From contig CAVSCD010000012.1 of NCBI GenBank assembly GCA_963726335.1, positions 434,001-498,000 on the forward strand: a DNA stretch of 64,000 nucleotides, written 5' to 3'. Each line of letters begins with the position of its first letter. The stretch's first letter is position 1. The position numbers and the translations under genes are program-made. The notes under the pieces are model-generated. The model was not told where the DNA came from. It did not search any database and saw only the letters and a program-made list of their open reading frames with translations. Source of the DNA: CAVSCD01 sp963726335 (GTDB lineage Bacteria > Acidobacteriota > Aminicenantia > Aminicenantales > UBA8522). This document shows positions 18,401-27,802 of the stretch, piece by piece.

Positions 18401-21059
18401 TTAAAACTTATTGTGCATGACCCGCTTCTTGCCGGGCCGGACCGGAGGCTGTCTTATGTATTGGGGCTGCGTACAGTGGGCTGGGTCCCACCGGGACGGG
18501 TGTGACGCCGCGCCGCCGTCGCCCGGACCCACCTCGATCGCCTGAACCATGGCCTGCCCTCCGGCTTGGCCGGTGAAACGGAGGGCGATGACGCCGTTCT
18601 ACGGGCGGACATCGGAAAACACCAGGTCGACCGCCCGGTCGAAACCGCCGGCAGTCGCCACCACGTCCATCTCTTTGACCACCTCCCGGCCGTTGAGGTG
18701 GATGGTCACCGCCCGCAGCCGGGGGTCGGTGCGGCGCATCTCGGCGAACTTCAGGCGGACGTGATATTGGCCCGGCCCGACCGTGAAGTAAACGGTAAAA
18801 TCGCGGCCGTGGATGCCGTAGCGGTAGAGTTCCGGGTCCGGGGTGTTGTCTATGGCGAGATGCCGGCGTTTCGTCCACCACGAAGCGGCGACGGAATCCA
18901 CGCCCAAACCGGCGGGGAGGATGAACTCCGTCCCCGGCCTCCAAGCGCGGCCATCGGAATCCACGTAATCCGTTCGGCCGGTGGTGAAGATGATCCGCTG
19001 GGTGTTCTTGCGGACCGCCGCCCTCTCCGAACCCCCCCGTGCCGGTCGCTGTGGACCATTGCACGGTATCGACATACACGTTCTGACCCTGGGACAGCGG
19101 GTTTCTTGCGCCGCGGACGACGATCTTCAGGCGGTGCTCTCCGTTGGCCAGGCCGTTCTTATAGTAGAGCACCTGCTGGTTACGGGGCGTGGGATTCCAG
19201 CAATCCAGGCCCACCAGCTGTTTTACCTCATCCAGATAAACGTCCGCCGACCCTCCGGCGGCGTCGACGCGCCCAATCAACCGCACCTGGTTGCCCGCGA
19301 AGGAAAATGTCGCTGTCGCTCCCGGCGCGGAAGAAACCCGGACTTGCCCGCCCATGTCCTGCGGGTCCCGGGAGGCGGTCCATCCCTCCGTGAAGCTGAA
19401 CCTGTCGTCGTCGACCGCCTGTTGAGGGTCGTCACCCAGGACGACGATATTCCGGCAGCCGTCGTGGCGAATGGTGACCAAGGCATCCCCTCCAGGCAGG
19501 TCCAGAACCTGATAGCCGTTGCCTTGAAGATCGGCGCGGCCGGCGAGGGGCTTCCCGTCGGCCGTGACGGAGGTGGGGCGGAAGGCCAGCCGCAAGACGT
19601 CGACGCTCCCGGCAGGGGCCTGACAGGTGGAATAGTCGACCCGGCCGTCTCCATAAATCACGGAGGTCACGATTGAGGATACGCGCATCAGGTGGTTTTC
19701 GCGGCCGGCTCCGAAAATCTCCGGCAGCCAGGCCATGGTGCCCAGCACATGTTTGAGGGCCATGGGATGCGCGATCTTGAACCAACTGCCGGCTACGATC
19801 TGTCCCCCGTCGATGTTGTCTTCCACGACCCCGGTCTCGTGAACATCATAAGTGGCCAGGATCTGTTGGCGGCGGGCCATCTCCCGGCCCCATTCGCTCC
19901 GAGCCACGACTCCATATTGGGCATAAACCGTGGCCAGCTCCATCGGCCCATACCACAGGGACCGGCCGCAGCAATTCGAGGACTCGGGGTAGGCCCAGGC
20001 TCCGCTGAAGACATCTCCGCTCGACTCGAGGGCCACGCTGGTCCGGTGGAGGAAGAGAGACATAATGTTGCGGACGTCGTTCCGCCAGTTGGGGAAAACG
20101 TCCGGGTTATCCATCAGGTAGCGGGCCACGAACTCGGTCACGTTCTCGGCCTGGACGGGGTCGGGCCAATCCCAGTAATTGCGGCCCCACACGTCGTTGA
20201 CGGTCCAGCGGGGGAGAAGCACGTCGCGCAGGTGGGCCCGTCCGGCATCCCGGGCTAGGACCAGGCTCTGATTGGGGCCGGTATACCCCGACCGGATGAG
20301 TTCGTCGAAGAAGGCCAGGATGAACGCGATGCCCCCGGTCTGATGATCTTCCCAGGTCGCCTCCTCGGGGTTAGCGTAGCGGTTCCAGGGGGGCTCTCCC
20401 GGCGTCCTGTTCTGCTTTTCGGCCAGCAGGTCGGCCCAATGCTCGGCGGCGTTGAGCCATATGGTGTTCCCGGTCATTTGCGCCGCCCGCAGCAGCCCGA
20501 TGCCCACTTCGGCGGCGATATCTAATTGGATCATGCCGCGGGGATCGGATTTGCCATACGGCTTTCCCCTCGTGGGCACGCTGACTAGGAAATTCGGCCA
20601 GGGGTGGTCGGCCGGCGTCAGGCAGTGCGCCAGCAGGGTATCGGCCAAGACGGTGATGTGGGCGATGGCCGCGGGGTCTCCGGAATAGCGGTAATAATCG
20701 ACCAGCCCGGAAAGCACATAAGCGGCCCGCTGCCCCAAGTCCCCGTTAAGCCAGTCATCCAAGGGAGGGATGGTGATCGTGCCGTCCGGGGCGATGTTCC
20801 ACCGGCTGTTGAACACGTATTCCGGGGCCGCCGCGACCGCCTTTTTCGTGTCCGTCCAGGGGTACCGTTTCATCGTCTCGGCGGCGATCCGGACCCGGAG
20901 GTCCAATTGGCCGTTCTGTCCCTGGTACCAAGGAGCGATAACCCCGTGGCTGTCGACCACGGCCGGGTGGGCATAGTAACGCTGCAAAGTCGTCCCCATG
21001 GCCAACGTTGTAACCGCCAAACACGGCAGTGCGAAAATCCGTCCCTTCCGGTATCTCAT
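18401..21059 (-). CDS. secreted carbohydrate-active-like protein with C-terminal malectin domain (frameshift and internal TAG)
   Basis: Preferred start ATG 21059 (MRYRKGRIFALPCLAVTTLA, signal peptide) with GGAGG directly upstream. Residues about 30-480 are helix-rich with paired aromatic motifs (PWPNFLVSVPTRGKPYGKSD, NYWDWPDPVQAENVTEF, SSNCCGRSLWYGPMELATVY), suggesting an alpha/alpha toroid as in several glycosidases and lyases. A beta-sandwich segment follows (ATATFSFAGNQVRLIGRV...QVLYYKNGLANGEHRLKIVV). After a 7-C run (plus 19032-19038) the frame shifts to a malectin-type domain: RTDYVDSDGRAWRPGTEF, YRYGIHGRDFTVYFTVGPG, YHVRLKFAEM. An in-frame TAG then falls between VFSDVRP and NGVIALRFTG, where Lys (AAG) would fit. 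The frame ends TAA at 18401. Enzymatic activity not assigned. Confidence 0.65.
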
Positions 21060-21104
21060 GCCGCCTCCGTTATGGTCGATTGGTATCAAGCGCTCGTCCG
21101 GCTC

Positions 21105-22103
21105 CTAAACCCGGCTCGCCGGCGGGGATCCCCCGTCCCGACTCCCATGGCTCTGCATAAGATTGATCAGCTGGACGCGGTTGTTGACCTCCGTCTTCAG
21201 GTAGATCCTGTAGATATGGTCCTTGACCGTCTGGAGAGAAATGAACAGCGTTTCGGCGATCTCCTTGTTTGTTTTTCCGGCGCACAGCTCCCGGATGACA
21301 TCCTCCTCCCGCTTGGAGATCCTGTACTCTTCGACGAACCGGGTCATGGCATCGGCCGGCGTCTGGAGCAAAGAGGCGGCCGGACCGGCTTTTAGGAGGT
21401 AAGCCCTCCAATAGAGGAGGGGGATGAGGTTGGCGGAAAAGAAGGCGAGCACATAGGCGACGGCCATCGTTCCGCCCGAATAGGCATAGGGCGAAAGGAC
21501 GAGCGCCGCCGCATACGCCAGAAAGCAGGTCAACCCGAAGAACCGGACCGCCTTTTGCTTTTTTCCGTCTCCGATGTCCGGCGCCCGGCGGAAAAGCTCG
21601 GAGAGACCCGAGCCAAGCGCCACGGTCACAAGGATCGCATACAGGATATTGAAGCCGGACGAGAAAGCGGCATATTGGCTGTCGGTCCAGGTGGAGACGT
21701 TCGCCCGGACGATGAAAATTCCGTAAGCCAGCAACGCCCCCCCGAAAATCGAAAAGTAGATCAGGGTGATCTTGCGGGAGAGGTCCTTATCGACCATTTC
21801 CCGCGACAGGCGGAGAAACATGTACCAGGCCAGGATCAGAAAGGGCAGGCCCAGAAAGGTGAAGAAGTGCCGGATGGTCTCGGTGGTTTCGAAGCTCGCC
21901 CCGCGCCGGCTCAGCATCTGTCGGGCGATGACCTGGCCCACGATGCCATAGACGCCGAAAACGTTGATGAACACCTGAAAATACAGGTAAGAAGAAAGGT
22001 AATTGAACCGAAACCGTTTTTGCAGGCGGTTCGCGAGCAGGACGGCGACCAGGCCGATGCCGAGAGAAACCGCCACAACGACGCCAAAGATCAAGTCACC
22101 CAT
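21105..22103 (-). CDS. LuxR-family regulator with N-terminal seven-helix membrane domain
   Basis: 332 residues from the ATG at 22103 (MGDLIFGVVVAVSLGIGLVAV). That start is preferred over 22133 because AGGAGG lies between them. About seven hydrophobic segments fill residues 1-250, followed by a GerE/LuxR helix-turn-helix: ISKREEDVIRELCAGKTNKE, then IAETLFISLQTVKDHIYRIY. No receiver domain. Such proteins may sense a membrane or periplasmic signal and bind DNA directly. It lies 45 nt upstream of the malectin-domain gene on the same strand and could regulate or be co-expressed with it. Ligand unknown. Confidence 0.8.
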   Translation of the reverse strand: MGDLIFGVVVAVSLGIGLVAVLLANRLQKRFRFNYLSSYLYFQVFINVFGVYGIVGQVIARQMLSRRGASFETTETIRHFFTFLGLPFLILAWYMFLRLSREMVDKDLSRKITLIYFSIFGGALLAYGIFIVRANVSTWTDSQYAAFSSGFNILYAILVTVALGSGLSELFRRAPDIGDGKKQKAVRFFGLTCFLAYAAALVLSPYAYSGGTMAVAYVLAFFSANLIPLLYWRAYLLKAGPAASLLQTPADAMTRFVEEYRISKREEDVIRELCAGKTNKEIAETLFISLQTVKDHIYRIYLKTEVNNRVQLINLMQSHGSRDGGSPPASRV

Positions 22104-22298
22104 CAGCCGGGCCGTCCTCCTGTCCTTGCCCAAGGATATACAAAAACAGCCTCGAATCTCAAGATAATTGCGAGTCTTCTCCCGCCGTCGGCAGTCGGAC
22201 TAAAGTCGTGTTTTCCCCGAATCCGACTTTCGGTGGTAGATATTCTCAGTAAGTCCGGATATTTTCGGGTTGTGAACGCTGATCCCAAGGAGGTTACC

Positions 22299-23000
22299 TT
22301 GAACAATGCCGCCGAAAAAACGATCGTCCTCACGCCCACCGCCGGGTCCGTGTACAGTTACGGCTGGCGAAGGCTGAAGAAGTCCTTCCTGGACCTTTTC
22401 CTGATCATCATCATCGTCGCCGCCGTCCACGTGCCCTTGGGCATGATCGAGTCTCTGGACGGCCACGAAACGCCCGGGGGCGTGCTTCTCAACATGTTTT
22501 CGTTCGCTTACCTGATCCTGCTTCTCCTGCCCATTGATTTCGGCGCCGCCTGGGTCTTTCTGAAGTCCGTCCGGGGCGAAAAGGTCGATGTCCAGGACAT
22601 GTTCTCGGTCTTCGAGAATTATCTCAACGTCGTCCTCGCAGGGCTCCTGGCGGGGGCCATCATCGGCATCGGGATGATGCTCCTGTTCGTCCCGGGGGTC
22701 ATCGCCGCCTGCCGCCTGGCCTTTGTCAGGTATCTCGTCATGGACAGAAAGATGGAGCCGGTCGAAGCCGTCAAGGAAAGCTGGCGGCTGACCAGGGGCC
22801 ACGCCAATCAGATCTTTTGGACGGGTTTCCTGGCTTTTTGGGTGTTTATCGCCGGACTGCTCTGCTTCGGCGTGGGCGTGATCGTGGCCTGGATGTGGGT
22901 CCGGTGCGCCTTCGCGACGATGTATTACGCGGTGAGTGAGCTCGAGAAGTCGAAGTCGCAAGCGACGCCGCCGGTTGCCGAGCCCGCTCCGCAAGCCTGA
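22299..23000 (+). CDS. integral membrane protein, DUF975/YciC-like
   Basis: 233 residues from a TTG start at 22299, chosen because AAGGAGG lies at ideal distance and the protein begins MNNAAEKTIVLTPTAGSV; longer upstream frames lack coding character. About five to six transmembrane segments (FLDLFLIIIIVAAVHVPLG, LILLLLPIDFGAAWVFL, VVLAGLLAGAIIGIGMMLLF, IFWTGFLAFWVFIAGLLCF). The loop VRYLVMDRKMEPVEAVKESW followed by LTRGHANQIF is characteristic of the DUF975/YciC-like membrane family. It converges on the MFS gene with only 14 nt between stops. Function unknown. Confidence 0.7.
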   Translation: MNNAAEKTIVLTPTAGSVYSYGWRRLKKSFLDLFLIIIIVAAVHVPLGMIESLDGHETPGGVLLNMFSFAYLILLLLPIDFGAAWVFLKSVRGEKVDVQDMFSVFENYLNVVLAGLLAGAIIGIGMMLLFVPGVIAACRLAFVRYLVMDRKMEPVEAVKESWRLTRGHANQIFWTGFLAFWVFIAGLLCFGVGVIVAWMWVRCAFATMYYAVSELEKSKSQATPPVAEPAPQA

Positions 23001-23014
23001 ATCAAGAGGAAAGA

Positions 23015-24508
23015 TCAACCCTGCCGGTCGGCGGCCCTGGCCCTCGCCATGTACCGCCGGTTGACGGGATAGGTCAGCATGACGATCAAGGCCAGCAGGG
23101 CGATGACGGGGCCGGAAACAAAGGTCAGCCGGGCGACGTTCCTGGCCGCGCCGGCAGTCTGCGTAACCGCCTCGGGAATGATGCCGGCCCCGTCGAGCAT
23201 CAGGCCCGTAACCAGCAGGCCCAACGAGGTCGTGGCTTTATTGAAGAAGCTGAAGACGGCGGAATAACTGCCGTCTTTGAGGACCCCGGTCCGGTGGGCG
23301 TTGAGCTCGGAGACGTCGGCGATCATGGAGGTCGCGAGCGGCACGAGCACCCCGTTTCCGGCCCAGTACATGGACTGGCCCAAGGCGAAGACCATCGCTG
23401 CCAAGGGAAACAGCCTGCCCCCGACAAGCGGCAGGCCAACAGGCAGCTGGAGGGCCGCTTGAGGAGCAAGAATTCCCCCGATGAAAAAGACATACAAGAG
23501 GGCGCTGCCGGTCACATTCAGGGCGACGCCGACCGCGGCCGCGGGCTTTTTATCCCAGCGTCTGACGAGCAGCGTGGCCAGCAGGGAGCCGAGCGCGAAA
23601 CCCAACATGCCGCTGCCGTGGACGATCGTCTTTAGAAAATCGGGGAAGCCCATGAAGAAGCGGTAGGTGAACATCTGGATCTGCGACACCAGCAGCATGC
23701 CGAATTGGGCGATGCCGAAATAAGCGAAGACCGCGACGCCCAGCCGGTCCCGCAGGATATCCCTCATATCTAAGGCGAACGCCTTCAGGCTGTTGCCCGC
23801 GATGTTGGGCAAAGATCTCGTGTCGTAGGCGTGCCGTCTGGTCGAGAAATAACAGACCAGGATGAGCGCCAGGACACCCAGGGATAGGGCCAGGCCCATT
23901 CGCCTGTAGTTGGCCTCGATTGTTGTGCCGTCGATGATCCGGCCCGCGGCTCCCCTCCGGTCGCCGAAAAAAAGCAGCCAGCCGCCGGCGTTGAAAAGAA
24001 GGTTCATCGCCATGTTGAACATGTACCGGACGCTTTGAAGCTTGGCCCGCTCGTCGTAATCCGGGCAGATCTCGAACCCCAGGGCCGTATAGGGAACGCC
24101 GAAGATGGTGGAGGCGGTCTTGACCACGAGGTTCATGCCCAGGAGGTACCAGAAAACCGCCTGGGGTCCCTTGACGAATCCCGGAACCGACCAAAGAAAA
24201 AAGAAGGCTGCCGCCAGGAAGATGCCGCCGCCGAGGATGTAGGGGTGCCGCCGGCCGAACCGGCTGCGCGTGTTATCGGTGATGTGGCCCATGACCGGGT
24301 CGGTGACGGCGTCCCAGAGCATGGTGACGGAAAGCGCCAGGCCGGCGAGACTTCCGCTCAACCCGAGCACCTGGACGTAAAACAGCATCGCGAAGGCGGA
24401 GATCCCGTTCACGGTCAGCGAATAGGCCCCCTCGCCCGTGGCATAGGCGATGAGATGCCGCAGGGGAGTGCGGGGGCGGGTCTGGGCGGCCGTCGACAGC
24501 GTGGTCAA
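23015..24508 (-). CDS. MFS transporter, GPH (MelB-like) sugar:cation symporter family
   Basis: 497 residues, 12 predicted transmembrane helices. DAVTDPVMGHITDNTRSRFG between helices 2 and 3 and RRHPYILGG are the glycoside-pentoside-hexuronide family signature, and EICPDYDERAKL is the central loop motif. GPH carriers bring in glycosides or uronates with H+ or Na+. The only in-frame start with reasonable position is TTG at 24508, unusually close to the proposed promoter, so the true start may differ. It follows the FAH hydrolase gene but has its own promoter-like block, shared with the MFS gene at 26450-27751. Confidence 0.8.
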   Translation of the reverse strand: MTTLSTAAQTRPRTPLRHLIAYATGEGAYSLTVNGISAFAMLFYVQVLGLSGSLAGLALSVTMLWDAVTDPVMGHITDNTRSRFGRRHPYILGGGIFLAAAFFFLWSVPGFVKGPQAVFWYLLGMNLVVKTASTIFGVPYTALGFEICPDYDERAKLQSVRYMFNMAMNLLFNAGGWLLFFGDRRGAAGRIIDGTTIEANYRRMGLALSLGVLALILVCYFSTRRHAYDTRSLPNIAGNSLKAFALDMRDILRDRLGVAVFAYFGIAQFGMLLVSQIQMFTYRFFMGFPDFLKTIVHGSGMLGFALGSLLATLLVRRWDKKPAAAVGVALNVTGSALLYVFFIGGILAPQAALQLPVGLPLVGGRLFPLAAMVFALGQSMYWAGNGVLVPLATSMIADVSELNAHRTGVLKDGSYSAVFSFFNKATTSLGLLVTGLMLDGAGIIPEAVTQTAGAARNVARLTFVSGPVIALLALIVMLTYPVNRRYMARARAADRQG

Positions 24509-24509
24509 G

Positions 24510-24547
24510 TCCGGGAAACCATAACATCAGACGCCGCGAGGCGTCAA
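24510..24547 (-). promoter_or_regulatory. promoter block of the GPH transporter gene, shared with 27765-27802
   Basis: On the minus strand: TTGACG (24547-24542), 18-nt spacer, extended -10 TGtTATGGT with TATGGT at 24523-24518. Bases 24510-24534 (25 bp) are identical to 27765-27789 upstream of the second MFS gene, and the -35 hexamer and spacer length are the same too. Confidence 0.55.
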
Positions 24548-24584
24548 GGCGAAAGGATGCGATTTCCAGAGAATGAGGCGGGTA

Positions 24585-25445
24585 TCATGAGGTCTCGGTC
24601 CGCGCCCGGTTTTCGAGCTGCCCGATGCCTTCGATCTCGACGATGACGGCGTCGCCGTCCTGGAGAAAGACGGGCGGCCGGCGGAACGCGCCCACTCCGT
24701 TTGGCGTGCCCGTGGAGATGAGGTCACCCGGCTCGAAGGTGAACGAATACGACAAGCGGGCGATCAGCTCCCGGACGCCGAAGATCATTTCCGAGGTGGA
24801 CGAATCCTGCAGGTATCGCCCGTTGACCCGGCACTTGATTGCCAGGGCCTGCGGGTCGGGGATCTCATCGGCCGTCACGATAAATGGACCCAGCGGACAA
24901 AAAGTATCCAGGCTCTTGCCGCGCACCCACTGTTTGTCGGGGAATTGCACGTCGCGCGCTGAGATGTCGTTGACGATGGTGTAGCCGAAGACGTGATCGA
25001 GCGCCCGCTCGACGCTCACCCGGCGCGCCCGCCGGCCGATGACAACGCCCAGCTCGGCTTCATAGTCCACCTGTTGAGTCAACGCCGGATCCCAGACAAT
25101 GTCGTCGCCCGGCCCGATGATCGATGAGGAGAATTTGGCAAAGACGAGGGGACGATCCGGCACGGGCACATTTTGCTCGCGGCAGTGATCCATATAGTTC
25201 AACCCGATGGCCACGATCTTGGGCGGATTGGTCAGGGGGGCCAGCAGTCTGACCGAGCCGAGCGGGAAGGATGCGGCGTCACCCGTCCGGCTGCGGGCCT
25301 CAACCTGTGCCCACACTGGCGGCCCGGCCTGGATCAACTCCAGCATGGTGGCCGGCGCGCCGGGGGCTGTCAGGTCAATGATCCGGCCGCCGCTGATGAC
25401 GCCGAGCCGGCTCTCGCCGTCGGCGGTGAAGGTCGCCAGTTTCAT
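24585..25445 (-). CDS. fumarylacetoacetate hydrolase (FAH) family protein
   Basis: 286 residues, cytoplasmic. IVAIGLNYMDHCREQ, PLVFAKFSSSIIGP, then the metal-binding VDYEAELGVVIG (two Glu) and IVNDISARDVQ (Asp), and the C-terminal GDLISTGTPNGVG. This is the family of 2-keto-3-deoxy- and 2,4-diketo-sugar-acid hydrolases and related decarboxylases, needing Mg2+ or Mn2+. With an SDR enzyme 12 nt upstream and MFS carriers on either side, a role in sugar-acid (for example L-fuconate/L-rhamnonate-type) breakdown is likely, but the exact substrate is inference. Confidence 0.82.
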   Translation of the reverse strand: MKLATFTADGESRLGVISGGRIIDLTAPGAPATMLELIQAGPPVWAQVEARSRTGDAASFPLGSVRLLAPLTNPPKIVAIGLNYMDHCREQNVPVPDRPLVFAKFSSSIIGPGDDIVWDPALTQQVDYEAELGVVIGRRARRVSVERALDHVFGYTIVNDISARDVQFPDKQWVRGKSLDTFCPLGPFIVTADEIPDPQALAIKCRVNGRYLQDSSTSEMIFGVRELIARLSYSFTFEPGDLISTGTPNGVGAFRRPPVFLQDGDAVIVEIEGIGQLENRARTETS

Positions 25446-25457
25446 GGTGCTATCCTT

Positions 25458-26444
25458 TCAAGCCATGGCCGGCGCGGCCAGCCGGCCCTCGGCCAGGGCT
25501 TGCTTGAACGCGTCGATCGTGGACCGGATTCCCGCCTCGAGCGGGGTGGCCTCAAGCGGCCCAAGGGCGGCTTGAAGCGCCGAATCATCCAGGTCTTCCG
25601 GGAAGGGCAACGGCTTGTCGTCAAACGAGATGCGTCCGTGGGCGCCCGGCTCGACTTTCTCGATGGCCTCGACGATCTCCCGCATGTGAACGGCGGAGCC
25701 GCGCATGTTGTAGACGCGCGCGCCGTCGAGCGGCGCCCGCGCCGCCCGGACGAAAGCGCGGGCCGCGTCCTCGGCGTACTGATAAGCGCCGCGCCCTCCA
25801 TAGGGAATATGGAACCCCCGGCCCGCCGCCGCCGCCAGCATGGCCCGGGTGGGCGCGGACGTCAGACCCTGGTCGCGCCCGGGGCCGTACACCGCGAACG
25901 GGCGGAGGCCGATGCTGGCCAGCCCGTTGTCCTCCCAGTAGATTCCGGCCGTGCCCTCGTTGGCCCGCTTGAACACGCCGTAGTGGGTGTGCGGCTTCTG
26001 CGGGGCGTCGTCGGCCAGGGCGCCCGCAGGGTACTCGTCGCTCTGCCCGAACACGGCCACGCTACTGGCGTAGGCCAATCGCGCAAGTCCGGCCCGCCGG
26101 GCCGCTTCGAAGATGTTGACAGTACCCACCACGTTAACACGCGCGCCCAGCGGCGGATCGGCCTTGCAGAAGGGAACCTGCAAGCCGGCCAGATGGACCA
26201 GGTTCGTCGCGCCGGTTTCGCCGATGGCGCGCTCGACCGAGGCCAGCTCGGTGATATCGCCCGTCCGAAAGTCCACACGCCCCAGCTCTTCGCGGTTTAG
26301 GATGAGCTTGAGCCGGTGCGGGTCGCCGGCGACGTCGAGGACCGTGGTCGGCACGCCCTCCCGCGTCAGCACGCGCACCACCCAGGCGCCGATGCAGCCG
26401 AGCGCGCCGGTCACGAGAAATCGTTCTTCGGCGGCGAGGGGCAT
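25458..26444 (-). CDS. NAD-dependent epimerase/dehydrogenase (extended SDR)
   Basis: 328 residues. The cofactor loop GALGCIGAWVV near residues 13-23 deviates slightly from GxxGxxG. LVHLAGLQVPF, YASSVAVFG, and catalytic THYGVFK (YxxxK) follow, with RPFAVYGPGRDQG. It is an extended SDR related to nucleotide-sugar epimerases and uronate dehydrogenase. Placed between an MFS carrier (5 nt away) and the FAH hydrolase, it would fit oxidation or epimerisation of an imported sugar or sugar acid. Confidence 0.78.
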   Translation of the reverse strand: MPLAAEERFLVTGALGCIGAWVVRVLTREGVPTTVLDVAGDPHRLKLILNREELGRVDFRTGDITELASVERAIGETGATNLVHLAGLQVPFCKADPPLGARVNVVGTVNIFEAARRAGLARLAYASSVAVFGQSDEYPAGALADDAPQKPHTHYGVFKRANEGTAGIYWEDNGLASIGLRPFAVYGPGRDQGLTSAPTRAMLAAAAGRGFHIPYGGRGAYQYAEDAARAFVRAARAPLDGARVYNMRGSAVHMREIVEAIEKVEPGAHGRISFDDKPLPFPEDLDDSALQAALGPLEATPLEAGIRSTIDAFKQALAEGRLAAPAMA

Positions 26445-26449
26445 GACCT

Positions 26450-27751
26450 CTAACCTCGTCCTTCAGGCGCGGCCGGGTCCATGGCCCCGGGTCCCGGCGG
26501 CTCGGGCATGAACAGGGCGACGACCGCGGCCGGCAGGAACAGCAGACCGCTGAAGAGCAGGGCCAGGCGGAAGTCGCCCACCTTCGAGAACAGGCCGAAG
26601 ACGATCGTCCCGGCGGCCGCCGCGATCCGGCCGATGTTGTAGCTGAAACCCGCTCCCGTCGTCCGGAGGAGCGTCGGAAAGAGCGGCGGGAGATACATGG
26701 TGAAGAGGCCGAAGACCCCCGAGAAGAACCCGATCGCCGAGAACCAGGGGATGATCCCAATGTGCCCCCGCGTCGTGGCGAAGGCCCCGACGAAGCAGGC
26801 GAAGAACCCGGCGCACATCACGGCGATCGCGCGGCGGTAGCCGAGGAGCTTCGCCAGGAGCCCGGCGAAGAAGTTGCCGGCGATCGAGACGGCCACGATC
26901 AGAAAGAAGGTCATGGTCACCAGGCCCTCCCGCCGCTCGTGAGTCCAAGCCGCGACTTCGGGCAGGTTCCGGACGTGCTGAGGGTTCCAGAACAGGAAGG
27001 CCCACCAGCCGGTCAAGGATAGGCTGCAGAGAAGGATCGCCAGGAGGGTCGTTCGCCGACCTCGCCTCTGAAGAGGTCCCTGATGCCCGGGCTGTCGCCC
27101 GCGGGCCTCGCTCTTGGCCGTCCGCCATTCTTCGGGTTCGGGCAGCGACCGGCGGATCCAGGCGACCATGAAGGCCGGCAGGATCCCGATGAGAAAGACG
27201 TACCGCACCGGGACGCCGGTCTGGGCGAAAATGTAATAGCCGCCGCAGGCGATGAGCACCCCCAGGTTGACGGCGGTCTGGAGGACGGCGGCGATCCACG
27301 GCCTCCACTTGCGGGGCCAAGTCTCGGAGAGAAGAGACGCCCCCACGGCCCACTCGCCGCCGATCCCGAGGGCCGAAAGAAACCTGAAGATGAGGAGCTG
27401 CCACCAGGTGCCGGCCGCGGCCTGGAGGCCGGTGAAGACGGCGTAGGTCAGGATGGTCAGGCCGAGCGCCCGGCTGCGGCCGATCCGGTCGCCGATCCGG
27501 CCGAACAGCCCGCCGCCGACCGCCCAGCCCACCAGGAACGCCGCCTGGATGAAAGAGCTTGCCGTCTTGACCCCCGGGTCGGTCGGCGAACCCGCCCTGA
27601 CCAGCTCCTGAACGTAAAGCGCGGCCACGAGGGTGTAGAGGTGCATATCGAGGCCGTCGAAGAACCAGCCGAGCCAGGCGGCGATCCCGGATTTCCATTG
27701 AACGGGGGTCAGCTCTCGGAGGTGTATGCGCGAATGCGTTTCGGCGGCCAT
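26450..27751 (-). CDS. MFS transporter, sugar/carboxylate:H+ symporter type
   Basis: 433 residues, 12 transmembrane helices. WLGWFFDGLDMHLYTLV in helix 1 with the conserved Asp, GRIGDRIGRSRALGLTI (loop 2-3 motif), LGIGGEWAVGASLLSETWP, and YNIGRIAAA in helix 11 resemble the AAHS/SHS symporters for aromatic or other organic acids and sugar acids. Start ATG 27751 has AAGGA five nt upstream and lies about 15 nt from the predicted transcription start. It heads the MFS-SDR-FAH group. Confidence 0.78.
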   Translation of the reverse strand: MAAETHSRIHLRELTPVQWKSGIAAWLGWFFDGLDMHLYTLVAALYVQELVRAGSPTDPGVKTASSFIQAAFLVGWAVGGGLFGRIGDRIGRSRALGLTILTYAVFTGLQAAAGTWWQLLIFRFLSALGIGGEWAVGASLLSETWPRKWRPWIAAVLQTAVNLGVLIACGGYYIFAQTGVPVRYVFLIGILPAFMVAWIRRSLPEPEEWRTAKSEARGRQPGHQGPLQRRGRRTTLLAILLCSLSLTGWWAFLFWNPQHVRNLPEVAAWTHERREGLVTMTFFLIVAVSIAGNFFAGLLAKLLGYRRAIAVMCAGFFACFVGAFATTRGHIGIIPWFSAIGFFSGVFGLFTMYLPPLFPTLLRTTGAGFSYNIGRIAAAAGTIVFGLFSKVGDFRLALLFSGLLFLPAAVVALFMPEPPGPGAMDPAAPEGRG

Positions 27752-27764
27752 GAGTTTCCTTGGA

Positions 27765-27802
27765 TCCGGGAAACCATAACATCAGACGCGGCCAGCCGTC
27801 AA
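27765..27802 (-). promoter_or_regulatory. promoter block of the second MFS gene, shared with 24510-24547
   Basis: TTGACG (27802-27797), 18-nt spacer, TATGGT (27778-27773) with a TG extension. The block 27765-27789 is identical over 25 bp to the one upstream of the GPH transporter. The start codon lies about 15 nt after the expected transcription start. Confidence 0.6.

Noticed and set aside
4495..18605. TAG recoding (pyrrolysine-like) to explain in-frame amber codons
   Set aside because: TAG also ends intact genes here (pckG, cvpA, fis), there is no pyl gene, and the two cases are isolated within a sequence full of small errors.
24502..27782. Conserved MLWFPG leader peptide before the two MFS genes
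   Set aside because: The shared peptide follows automatically from the 25-bp identical DNA block; the frames diverge right after it and differ from the transporter frames.
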